Part shown: positions 13,938 through 21,643 of the stretch, one piece after another
How the letters are laid out: every line of letters starts with the position of its first letter
How positions within the stretch are numbered: position 1 is the stretch's first letter
Position numbers and translations under genes: made by a program
Notes under the pieces: generated by a model
What the model was told of the DNA's origin: nothing
Seen by the model: only the letters and a program-made list of their open reading frames with translations
Databases searched by the model: none
Source of the DNA: Solobacterium sp. UBA3691
GTDB lineage: Bacteria > Bacillota_I > Bacilli_A > Erysipelotrichales > Erysipelotrichaceae
Direction: 5' to 3'
Assembly: GCA_002372175.1 (NCBI GenBank)
Contig: DFIS01000076.1
Span: 62,001-126,000, forward strand
DNA length: 64,000 nucleotides

Positions 13938-13953
13938 GATGCCTTTTTTTGGT
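13928..13953. terminator. Terminator between convergent femAB and gltX
   Basis: A short stem around the femAB stop codon (GACATCCTAGGATGCC, one mismatch) followed by TTTTTTT on the plus strand and by TCTTTTTCTT on the minus strand. Confidence 0.5.
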
Positions 13954-15401
13954 TATGCTTCAAGCTGTCTGATGGACAGAGCCAGACGGCGAAGTGTTTC
14001 TTCCTTGCCGAGGATCTCTGCGATCTCGATCGCACCGCCGGGGGTATTGGCCTTACCGGTGATCGCAAGCCGCAGGGGGAACAGTACCTGACCGTTCTTC
14101 ATCTCGAGTCTTGCAGGAAGCTCCATCAGCTTTGTATGCAGGGTCTCCGCATCCCAGCTGTCGATGTTATTCAGTACTTCTTCGGCTGCTTTCAGCGAAC
14201 GCAGAGCAATCTCCGGATTTGTCTTCATCTTCTTGTGATTATAAAGATCATTCTCATAAGAAGGGAATTCATCGAAGAAATCAAGCATCGGCGGGATCTC
14301 ATTCAGGGTATTGGCTCTTGGCTGAACGATTGCGGCGATCTTCCTCCGGTCAAAATCACCCTTGACTGCCTGATCGATATACGGTGTGATCAGTGCTGTA
14401 TATTCATCAAGAGACATGTTTCTGAGCCAGAGACCGTTGATCGAGGTAAGCTTTACAGGATCAAAGATCGCTCCTGATGTATTGATCCTCTTGACATTGA
14501 ATGCCTGTACAAGCTCATCCAGTGTATACAGTTCCTGATTTGTCTCAGGAGCCCAGCCCAGCAGGGCAATATAGTTCAGGATCGCTCCCGGCAGGTATCC
14601 TTTGGCAACCAGATCCTGGAAGGAAGCATCGCCGTTTCGCTTGGAAAGCTTGCTGTGCTCATCCTTCATGACCGGCGGACAGTGGATGTAGCGCGGGATC
14701 TCCCATCCGAATGCCTCATACAGAAGGTTATACTTCGGCGCTGAGCTCAGGTATTCCATGCCTCTGACAACATCGGTAATACCCATCAGATGGTCATCGA
14801 TGACATTCGCAAAGTTATAGGTAGGGAAACCATCACTCTTGATCAGTACCTGTTCATCCAGTGTACTGTTTTCGACCGTGATGGAACCGAAGACTTCATC
14901 GTTGAACGTCGTTGTACCTGTTGTCGGAACATTCTGACGGATAACAAACGGCTCACCGGCTTCTACACGCTTTTCCGCTTCCTCAAGAGAGATCAGCTTG
15001 CAGGGATCATCATACTTGAAGGAGTCACCGCCGGCTTCTCTGAGGGCCTGGATATGTGCTTCATCGCAGAAGCAGTAGTGGGCTCCGCCTTTATGCACCA
15101 GTTCCTTTGCATACTTCATGTAAAGACCGCTCTTTACACGTTCGCTCTGTACATAAGGACCGACGGGACCGCCGATATCCGGTCCTTCATCATGCTGAAG
15201 ACCGCAGGCACGCATCGTATCATAGATGATGTCTGTGGCACCTTCCACAAGACGGCCCTGGTCGGTATCTTCAATACGCAACAGAAAGGCTCCGTTAGGA
15301 TCCTTCTTGGCGATCAGGTAGGCATACAGCGCTGTCCTCAGGTTTCCGATATGCATATACCCTGTAGGACTAGGCGCAAATCTTGTTCGTATCTGTGACA
15401 T
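13953..15401 (-). CDS. gltX: Glutamyl-tRNA synthetase
   Basis: 482 residues, the usual bacterial length. The class I motif is RFAPSPTGYMHIGNLRTALY and the KMSKS-type loop reads KLSKRNG. The C-terminal anticodon-binding helical domain follows. It charges tRNA-Glu, and in Bacillota lacking GlnRS it also mischarges tRNA-Gln for GatCAB; this window holds tRNA genes for both. ATG 15401 has AAAGGAAG upstream. It converges on the femAB operon. Confidence 0.97.
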   Translation of the reverse strand: MSQIRTRFAPSPTGYMHIGNLRTALYAYLIAKKDPNGAFLLRIEDTDQGRLVEGATDIIYDTMRACGLQHDEGPDIGGPVGPYVQSERVKSGLYMKYAKELVHKGGAHYCFCDEAHIQALREAGGDSFKYDDPCKLISLEEAEKRVEAGEPFVIRQNVPTTGTTTFNDEVFGSITVENSTLDEQVLIKSDGFPTYNFANVIDDHLMGITDVVRGMEYLSSAPKYNLLYEAFGWEIPRYIHCPPVMKDEHSKLSKRNGDASFQDLVAKGYLPGAILNYIALLGWAPETNQELYTLDELVQAFNVKRINTSGAIFDPVKLTSINGLWLRNMSLDEYTALITPYIDQAVKGDFDRRKIAAIVQPRANTLNEIPPMLDFFDEFPSYENDLYNHKKMKTNPEIALRSLKAAEEVLNNIDSWDAETLHTKLMELPARLEMKNGQVLFPLRLAITGKANTPGGAIEIAEILGKEETLRRLALSIRQLEA

Positions 15402-15480
15402 AGTTATATCTTCCTTTAGCCTTATTATTTTAGCTTATACAAATCATTCCTTCAATGCCGAATGGGATCATCGGTATACG

Positions 15481-15489
15481 TGATATAAT
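15481..15489 (+). promoter_or_regulatory. Extended -10 promoter of the GH43 gene, leaderless layout
   Basis: TGA-TATAAT with the hexamer at 15484-15489. Transcription would start about 7 bases later, at the ATG of 15497, which has no Shine-Dalgarno. Confidence 0.5.
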
Positions 15490-15496
15490 TATGTAC

Positions 15497-17494
15497 ATGC
15501 AAAAGTTAAGGAATACCATCGCAGTTTTATCCCTCGCCGTATCCGTGTTTTCCGGGTGTTCGGCATCAGCCGCATCATACACTGTATCCGATGCCGAGAA
15601 TGACGGACTGTGGCAGTATACGGAGATCTCAGGACAAAAGATCGAAAACATGGATCTTGGCAGGGAGTACTCTGTTTCGTTCTGGCTTTTTCCTGCGGAG
15701 AATTTTACGGACAGCACGCTCTTCTTTGCCGGTGATGAAGAGAATTATGTATTGTGTACAAACAGAGGCATCAACGGTGAAGTCTTCAGCGGTATTACGC
15801 TTTCATCACATTTCGGCGGTGAAGATTACTGGATCGTCGCAGATGGTGATCATGCGCCGATGACATCACGCTGGAATCAGATCACGGTGAATATCAGTTC
15901 AGCCAAAGCGGAGATATGGCTGAACGGAGAAAAGGCAGCAGAAGGAGATCTGCGCCATTCCCGCAGCACGGATACGATCCTCGTCGGTGATGATCCCCTC
16001 GGACTGCGGAAGATGCATGGGAATATCTCCGGCTTTACCGTCAGCAGTTCGCTTTCTTCCGCGCAGCAGATCAAAGATGCATATGACGGGAAACTTGCGG
16101 ATGTGCTGCTTGATACCGTACGCTTCAGCGATCAGGATCATCTTTGCCGCAGTCTGTGGTTCCCCGACAATACCGTAGAGGGTTATCCGCTATTATGGCA
16201 GCGCAGCGAAGAGACAGTACTGATGGATGATACCGGCAGGCTCACCGATCCGGATGCCTCCGGACAGGCTGTATTTACAGCGTCGATAACTACTGAGCAT
16301 TCTTCTGCACAGAAGCAATTTACATTCACACTGCCCGGAAAAACGCCGGAAGGACTGCTGCAGAACACTATGAAGATACTGGATGCGGAAGTGGAAGGAA
16401 CCATATTCAGCGGTACACAACTGCCGGCAGTATCGGCTGACGGTGTACAGTTTTCCTATCAGGTGAAAAGCGGTCAGGCACACTTTGAGGATAACGTATT
16501 GTACAAAGATACCGATGCGGAAAGGGAAACGGTAACTTTTGAGGCTGCTGCCGAATATGGTGATCTTTCTTCCGCAAAGACCTATACAGTCGTTATGCTC
16601 GATGAAGCATACGGCTATGCGATGGCATATTTTAACGGCGAAGTGGATGCCGAGAGGGTCAGTCTGGCATTAAGCATGGATGGTCTTGTGTGGGATCAGC
16701 TTTCCGGCAGTGATGTCAGCAGCCGTCTTTATGTCGGCGAAAACTTCGGAACGATGCGGCTTCGGGATCCTCATCTTTCCAGAGATGAGAATGGATCCTT
16801 TATCATGGCCGCAACTGAGGGCGGTGATCATCCGTTTATCTATCTTTACAGGTCCGATGATCTGCTGTCCTTTGATGAAGGTTACAGGCTGCTGGTCAGC
16901 TATCCTGATCATTCCCTCGGCATGAGCGGTAAGAAGGCATGGGCGCCGGAAGTATACTACGATAATGAGAATCATGATTATCTGATCTATTATGCCGATC
17001 ATCAGGAGGACAGGGGTCCTGTATATGTGATCCATACCGATCTTGACTTTACTGACGGGTATCTTCTGTATCCGCAGATCCTGTTTGATCCCGGTTATCC
17101 GGTAATTGACAGTACGATCTTTGTGATGAACGGTAAGTATCACATGATCTTCAAGGATGAACGGACAGCGGCACAGACGATCTATTCGGCGGAGACGGAT
17201 GATCTGCAGGATGGTTTCCGTACGGTATATGACTGGAAGTATCTGCAGCTGAGAAGACCCGTAGAAGGGCCGATGGTATTCAGAGATATCCGCTCCGGGA
17301 GATATCATCTCTATGTAGATCATTTCTCTGCCCAGACCTTCTTTGCCGGTGAATTTACGGGACTGGATTATGACAGTGAAGTAGACTGGTCGGATACCGG
17401 AAAGCTGGTTCTGCCGGAGCAGGATGTAAGACACGGCAGTATCATTCCTGTTACCGAGAAGGAATATAAACGTATAGAATCTTCGTATAAATAG
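15497..17494 (+). CDS. Exported LamG-GH43-like protein (probable lipoprotein glycosidase)
   Basis: 665 residues from ATG 15497 (another ATG lies at 15491). The signal peptide has a hydrophobic core TIAVLSLAVSVF and a cysteine after FSG, an imperfect lipobox. A concanavalin/LamG-like domain spans about 35-195 and a linker or Ig-like region about 250-370. The C-terminal five-bladed propeller resembles GH43: RDPHLS with the base candidate Asp424, WAPE at 482-485, DSTIF with Asp538, and VEGP with acid candidate Glu590. These are the three carboxylates expected in arabinan- or xylan-cleaving GH43 enzymes. Substrate is unknown. Monocistronic, next to no transporter. Confidence 0.75.
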   Translation: MQKLRNTIAVLSLAVSVFSGCSASAASYTVSDAENDGLWQYTEISGQKIENMDLGREYSVSFWLFPAENFTDSTLFFAGDEENYVLCTNRGINGEVFSGITLSSHFGGEDYWIVADGDHAPMTSRWNQITVNISSAKAEIWLNGEKAAEGDLRHSRSTDTILVGDDPLGLRKMHGNISGFTVSSSLSSAQQIKDAYDGKLADVLLDTVRFSDQDHLCRSLWFPDNTVEGYPLLWQRSEETVLMDDTGRLTDPDASGQAVFTASITTEHSSAQKQFTFTLPGKTPEGLLQNTMKILDAEVEGTIFSGTQLPAVSADGVQFSYQVKSGQAHFEDNVLYKDTDAERETVTFEAAAEYGDLSSAKTYTVVMLDEAYGYAMAYFNGEVDAERVSLALSMDGLVWDQLSGSDVSSRLYVGENFGTMRLRDPHLSRDENGSFIMAATEGGDHPFIYLYRSDDLLSFDEGYRLLVSYPDHSLGMSGKKAWAPEVYYDNENHDYLIYYADHQEDRGPVYVIHTDLDFTDGYLLYPQILFDPGYPVIDSTIFVMNGKYHMIFKDERTAAQTIYSAETDDLQDGFRTVYDWKYLQLRRPVEGPMVFRDIRSGRYHLYVDHFSAQTFFAGEFTGLDYDSEVDWSDTGKLVLPEQDVRHGSIIPVTEKEYKRIESSYK

Positions 17495-17524
17495 AAAAAA
17501 CCTGTGAAATCACAGGCTTTATTT
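17495..17524. terminator. Bidirectional terminator between the GH43 gene and tRNA-Gln
   Basis: CCTGTG-AAAT-CACAGG. The minus strand is followed by TTTTTTCT (for tRNA-Gln), the plus strand by CTTTATTT. Confidence 0.8.
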
Positions 17525-17528
17525 ACAA

Positions 17529-17603
17529 TGGCAGGGATAGAGAGATTCGAACTCCCGAATGACTGGTTCAGAGCCAGTTGCCTTACCGCTTGGCTATATC
17601 CCT
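17529..17603 (-). tRNA. tRNA-Gln (anticodon CTG), CCA encoded
   Basis: On the minus strand the acceptor AGGGATA pairs with TATCCCT, the D stem is GCC/GGC, the anticodon stem is ACTGG/CCAGT with loop CTCTGAA, and the T arm is GGGAG-TTCGAAT-CTCTC. Discriminator G is followed by CCA. Anticodon CTG reads CAG. Confidence 0.92.
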
Positions 17604-17615
17604 AGTGCACTATAT

Positions 17616-17643
17616 ATTTTACACAGTCTTGGAATTCTTTCAA
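17616..17643 (-). promoter_or_regulatory. Promoter of tRNA-Gln
   Basis: On the minus strand, -35 TTGAAA (17638-17643), a 16-base spacer and -10 TAAAAT (17616-17621), 13 bases before the mature tRNA 5' end. Confidence 0.65.
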
Positions 17644-17740
17644 GCATAAAATACAAAAAAGTTTTTCAGCTCAGGAAAATATAATATGCAGGATATGTCT
17701 GGGTACAGTGACTTACGGTATTTAAACATAAGAGACAAGT

Positions 17741-17748
17741 GCTATAAT
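17741..17748 (+). promoter_or_regulatory. Extended -10 promoter of rdgB, leaderless layout
   Basis: TGC-TATAAT with the hexamer at 17743-17748. The ATG starts 8 bases after the hexamer end and has no Shine-Dalgarno, so the mRNA probably begins at or next to the start codon. Confidence 0.6.
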
Positions 17749-17755
17749 AACATTT

Positions 17756-18343
17756 ATGAAACAGATCGTAATCGCCAGCAGCAATGCCGGAAAAATCAGA
17801 GAATTCAGGGAAATGCTGGAACCAAGGGGCTATACCGTCATCAGTCAGAATGAACTGGGGGATGTCGGTGAAGCCGATGAGACCGGAACGACATTTCGTG
17901 AGAATGCCGTGATCAAGGCTGCCTATATCACGAACAAGTTCGGAATTCCGGCGATCGCAGATGATTCGGGACTGGAGATCGATGCCTTCGGCGGTAAGCC
18001 CGGTGTCTACAGTGCCAGATTCCTCGGTCATGATACTCCCTATGAATACAAGAACAGGATCATCCTGGAACGTATGGAGAATGAGGAAGTACGTACCTGC
18101 AGATATGTATGTGCGATCGCTTATACAGAACCGGGAAAGGATCCTGTCGTCTTTGAGGATACCTGTGAGTGCCTGATTGCCCGTGAACCGAAGGGGGAGA
18201 ACGGGTTTGGCTACGATCCCATTATTTATTATGAGCCTCTGCACAAGACGATGGCAGAAATGACCAAGGATGAGAAGAATGCGATCTCTCACCGCGGCAA
18301 GGCTCTTGTCAAACTGGAGAACTGGCTGAATGAAGATCACTAA
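17756..18343 (+). CDS. rdgB: XTP/dITP diphosphatase (RdgB/HAM1)
   Basis: 195 residues. Hallmarks are IASSNAGKIREF at the N-terminus, IADDSGLEIDAFGGKPGVYSAR in the middle and ENGFGYDPI towards the end, with the metal-binding acids in place. It hydrolyses non-canonical purine triphosphates (dITP, XTP) to monophosphates, keeping them out of DNA and RNA. First gene of an eight-gene operon running to recD2. The next gene overlaps it by 14 bases. Confidence 0.95.
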   Translation: MKQIVIASSNAGKIREFREMLEPRGYTVISQNELGDVGEADETGTTFRENAVIKAAYITNKFGIPAIADDSGLEIDAFGGKPGVYSARFLGHDTPYEYKNRIILERMENEEVRTCRYVCAIAYTEPGKDPVVFEDTCECLIAREPKGENGFGYDPIIYYEPLHKTMAEMTKDEKNAISHRGKALVKLENWLNEDH

Positions 18344-19013
18344 GACACTTGTTACATGTGCATTTTTTAGCCTGATCGTATCGATCCTGCTGACAGTCAT
18401 CGGGTTCTGGAGTTTTTATATGCCGTTTTACGAGAGCGAGTATTCGCAGAACAATACCGTTCAGGCTACCGGCATGAAACATGATGACCTGATCAAAACG
18501 ACAGAAGTGCTTTTTGATTACCTGAAAGATAACCGTGATGATCTGATCGTCCGCGTCAGTGTACATGGATATGTAAGAGAAGTCTTCGATACCAGAGAAA
18601 AGCTTCATATGAAAGATGTCAAGAAGCTTTATCTGAATGCGATGAGTGTCAGAAACTATCTGAGTATCATTGCGGTGGTACTGATCATTGCGGCATATAT
18701 CATACAGAAACACGGATACCGGAAAATACTGCTGAACGGATACGGTACAGCTCTGATCATCTTTGGTGTCTTCATCCTTGCCATACTGTTCTATGCAATG
18801 CTGGACTTCAGCTCATTCTGGATCAATTTTCATGAGGTCTTTTTTGACAATGATCTCTATCTTCTGGATCCCAATACGGAGATCCTCATCAATATGGTCC
18901 CTGAGCGTTTCTTCTTTGATCTGGTGATGCGCATCGTCAGCAGTTTTGCGGCCCTGTGTGCCTTCCTGTACATTGTGCTGAAGGTATTTGCCGGGAGAAA
19001 AGCGGATGTATAA
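18330..19013 (+). CDS. lit: TIGR01906/DUF1461 membrane protein, Lit-like lipoprotein intramolecular transacylase
   Basis: 227 residues with four predicted membrane segments (about 8-30, 110-128, 138-160, 190-220). Family signatures are EKLHMKDVKKLY and HEVFFDNDLYLLDPNTEILI. Lit, the studied member of this family, moves an acyl chain from the lipid to the N-terminal cysteine amine of lipoproteins, producing the lyso form. The symbol is assigned by family similarity. Overlaps rdgB and trmL. Confidence 0.75.
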   Translation: MKITKTLVTCAFFSLIVSILLTVIGFWSFYMPFYESEYSQNNTVQATGMKHDDLIKTTEVLFDYLKDNRDDLIVRVSVHGYVREVFDTREKLHMKDVKKLYLNAMSVRNYLSIIAVVLIIAAYIIQKHGYRKILLNGYGTALIIFGVFILAILFYAMLDFSSFWINFHEVFFDNDLYLLDPNTEILINMVPERFFFDLVMRIVSSFAALCAFLYIVLKVFAGRKADV

Positions 19014-19527
19014 TGTCGTGCTCTATGAGCCGGAGATACCGCAGAATACCGGGAATATCATGCGTACATGTGCTGCCATGGGCTGGCGTCTGCATCTGAT
19101 CGAACCTCTGGGCTTCTACATGGATGAGAAACATCTGCGCCGGGCAGGCATGGATTACCGTGATACGCTCTGGTATAAGGTATATCCGAACTGGGATACA
19201 TTCAGAAAAGAAAATTCAGGAGAGTTTTATTACATAACGCGATACGGAAAGAAGACACCTGATGCTTTTGCATATCCTGCCGACCGGGATATCTACCTTG
19301 TCTTCGGCAAGGAAAGCACAGGGATCGACAAGCATATCCTGCGTCAGAATCTCGACAGATGTGTACGGATACCGATGCTGGCGGATGCGAGAAGTCTGAA
19401 TCTTTCCAATTGTGTCGCCTTATGTGTATACGAAGTCATGCGTCAGCTTGGCTATCCGCAGCTGTCCAGAACAGAATACCTGAAAGGGGAAGACTTTCTG
19501 ATGACATATGAACCGGAGGAAATGTAA
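19006..19527 (+). CDS. trmL: tRNA (cytidine/uridine-34 2'-O)-methyltransferase TrmL
   Basis: 173 residues from ATG 19006 (MYNVVLYEPEIPQNTGNI), with GGGAGA upstream. This is the SPOUT/SpoU fold: the N-terminal IPQNTGNIMRTCAA motif, LVFGKESTGID in the middle, and the C-terminal knot motif RIPMLADARSLNLSNC. It methylates the wobble base of tRNA-Leu isoacceptors. Overlaps the Lit-like gene by 8 bases. Confidence 0.93.
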   Translation: MYNVVLYEPEIPQNTGNIMRTCAAMGWRLHLIEPLGFYMDEKHLRRAGMDYRDTLWYKVYPNWDTFRKENSGEFYYITRYGKKTPDAFAYPADRDIYLVFGKESTGIDKHILRQNLDRCVRIPMLADARSLNLSNCVALCVYEVMRQLGYPQLSRTEYLKGEDFLMTYEPEEM

Positions 19528-19731
19528 ATGATAGAATCTATCAGTGATTTTCTTTCAATAGCTGTTCTTGTCTTCTTCCTGGCAATGGGAGTATATTTCC
19601 TGTACTATTCCGGACTGCGTGATACAGAAGCCTCCATGGCTCGTATTGAAGCACGTTATTACCGCTACTATGACAGCGCTGATGACGATGCTAACGAGGA
19701 TAAGAACGAAACATACTTTGAAGAATCATGA
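19528..19731 (+). CDS. Small single-pass membrane protein (67 aa)
   Basis: ATG follows the trmL stop with no gap and uses the GGAGG inside the trmL end. A single membrane segment at about 9-28 (FLSIAVLVFFLAMGVYFLYY) is followed by a charged, Tyr-rich and very acidic tail. No family recognised. It overlaps the ComK-like gene by ATGA and so is translated with it. Confidence 0.7.
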   Translation: MIESISDFLSIAVLVFFLAMGVYFLYYSGLRDTEASMARIEARYYRYYDSADDDANEDKNETYFEES

Positions 19732-20246
19732 ATCATATAGATGAAATACTATATATTACTTCTTTACCGGATGGATCACTGCTTCATCTGAGTGATCACA
19801 AGACAATTAAAACTGATACTAAACCTCTGTCATTTCTGAACCGGTGCTGTCTGGCCAACGGTTCTTCCTACGAGGGCAGAATAGAAGCTTTCCGGGCTCT
19901 GACCGGCACCTCACAGAAACCGGCAGTACTGATCAGCGAACGTCTGCAGAGGATCTTCTTTCCGACCCTGCGGGCTGAACATGAAGAATGCGTCTGGGTC
20001 CAGTACAATGCTGTCTTCCATATTCACAGTGTTGATGCCGGACATACAGAGATCATCTTTCATACCGGAGAGAGATGTACAATTCCGTTCAATTACCGTA
20101 TCATAAACAAGCAGCTGAAACGCTGTACGGAGTTTCTGAAGAAACTGAACGACGAAAACAGCATAGGATTTGCGGGGGAATATGACGATCTATACCGTAC
20201 CGGGCTGCCCGGCATGCAGGAAGGCAAGGAACATCCTGAAGAATGA
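19728..20246 (+). CDS. comK: ComK-like competence transcription factor
   Basis: 172 residues. The conserved ComK pattern can be followed: C-LANGSSYEGRIEAFR, a QKPAVLIS strand, IFFPTLR, then CVWVQYNAVF and TEIIFHTGERCTIPFNY. In Bacillus subtilis ComK activates DNA-uptake genes, and this window also carries comEA-comEC. The C-terminus overlaps the spx-like gene by 65 bases, an unusually long overlap. Placing it in a housekeeping operon (rdgB to recD2) differs from its stand-alone setting in Bacillus. Confidence 0.75.
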   Translation: MNHIDEILYITSLPDGSLLHLSDHKTIKTDTKPLSFLNRCCLANGSSYEGRIEAFRALTGTSQKPAVLISERLQRIFFPTLRAEHEECVWVQYNAVFHIHSVDAGHTEIIFHTGERCTIPFNYRIINKQLKRCTEFLKKLNDENSIGFAGEYDDLYRTGLPGMQEGKEHPEE

Positions 20247-20511
20247 AGCGATTCCGTATACGGAGGAGAACCTTTTCCGTATGCTTCTGGATGATACGGT
20301 CACAGAGGGTGTGCTGCAGCAGGCCGGATACACAAAGGGAAAAGAATACTACCGGCAGTATCCTTCCAAGCTTGCGCGTCCTTTGATCATCTGTGATGAT
20401 CCCGAGAAGACCGCGCTGCTGAAGAGGCTGATCGGTGCGTGCAGAGAGAGCTGCCAGAACTATCTGTTCTGCGCAGATGCAAGAAATCAAGAGGCTGTGA
20501 AAGATGAGTAA
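20182..20511 (+). CDS. Spx/ArsC-family regulator
   Basis: 109 residues from ATG 20182 (MTIYTVPGCPACRKARNIL). A thioredoxin-like ArsC/Spx fold with a redox CPAC pair at the N-terminus and a P-rich strand (KLARPLII) near 75. Spx proteins bind the RNA polymerase alpha subunit and respond to disulfide stress. In Bacillus Spx also affects competence. A reductase role cannot be excluded. Overlaps comK (65 bases) and mnmA (8 bases). Confidence 0.8.
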   Translation: MTIYTVPGCPACRKARNILKNEAIPYTEENLFRMLLDDTVTEGVLQQAGYTKGKEYYRQYPSKLARPLIICDDPEKTALLKRLIGACRESCQNYLFCADARNQEAVKDE

Positions 20512-21643
20512 GAAGATCATGGTCGGTCTGTCCGGCGGTGTGGACAGCGCGGTTGCGGCATATATGCTGAAAGAACAGGGATATGATGTTACCTGCGGTT
20601 TCATGCGCAACTGGGACTCACTGACTAACGGTGATATCCTGGGCAATCCGACTCTGGATCATGAGATCTGCACACAGGAAGAAGATTACAACGATGCCGC
20701 AAAAACAGCCGAAGCCCTGGGACTTCCGCTTGTACGTGTGGATTTTATCCGTGAGTACTGGCAGAATGTATTTCAGACGTTCCTGGATGAGTACCGGAAA
20801 GGAAGAACACCCAATCCGGATATCCTGTGCAATAAATACATCAAGTTTGATTCTTTCATGAAGTTCGCAAAGGATCAGGGATTTGATGATGTCGCTACCG
20901 GGCATTACGCAGCCATGACCTGTGAGAACGGTCAGTACTACATTGAGAAGGCATATGACCGGAACAAAGATCAGACATACTTTCTGGCCCAGATCAGCCG
21001 TGATGTACTGCCGCATGTTGTCTTTCCCCTTGGGCATACGAATAAGCATGAAGTGCGCATGATCGCCGAAAAACTCGGTCTTTCCATCGCCAGGAAAAAG
21101 GATTCGACAGGCATCTGTTTTATCGGTGAGCGTGATTTCCGCAACTTTCTTGCGAATTATCTGCCGATGAAGGCAGGGAATATCATCAATATCAACAATA
21201 ATACTATTGCAGGGGAACACACCGGCGTGCTTTACTATACGATCGGCCAGCGCAAGGGACTGAATATCGGCGGCACCGGACCGTACTATGTTGTCGGCAA
21301 GGATGTCGAAAAGAATGAGCTCTATGTGACCGATGAACAGAATAAGCAGTGGCTGATCAGTGACTCCTGCAGGGTCAGCGGCATGAACTATCTGTTTGAT
21401 ACGGATGAAGAGATCACATGTGCTGCCAAGTTCCGCTACAGACAGCCGGATAATCCTGTTGTATTGAGGAAAGTCAGCGATACGGAAGTGACGGTCAGCT
21501 ATCCGCAGGGGATCAGCGGCGTTACACCCGGGCAGGAAGCTGTCTTCTATCTTGGTGACAGGATGATCGGCGGCGGTACGATCGAGCAGATATATGCCGG
21601 CGGCGAAGACCTGATGCAGATGATCAAAGCAAGGCGAAGATGA
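20504..21643 (+). CDS. mnmA: tRNA-specific 2-thiouridylase MnmA
   Basis: 379 residues. The PP-loop SGGVDS lies at 10-15. The two catalytic cysteines are in NPDILCN and STGICFIGERDF, and GQRKGLNIGG follows. It thiolates U34 of Glu, Gln and Lys tRNAs using ATP and a persulfide. Overlaps the Spx-like gene by 8 bases and recD2 by ATGA. Confidence 0.97.
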   Translation: MSKKIMVGLSGGVDSAVAAYMLKEQGYDVTCGFMRNWDSLTNGDILGNPTLDHEICTQEEDYNDAAKTAEALGLPLVRVDFIREYWQNVFQTFLDEYRKGRTPNPDILCNKYIKFDSFMKFAKDQGFDDVATGHYAAMTCENGQYYIEKAYDRNKDQTYFLAQISRDVLPHVVFPLGHTNKHEVRMIAEKLGLSIARKKDSTGICFIGERDFRNFLANYLPMKAGNIININNNTIAGEHTGVLYYTIGQRKGLNIGGTGPYYVVGKDVEKNELYVTDEQNKQWLISDSCRVSGMNYLFDTDEEITCAAKFRYRQPDNPVVLRKVSDTEVTVSYPQGISGVTPGQEAVFYLGDRMIGGGTIEQIYAGGEDLMQMIKARRR

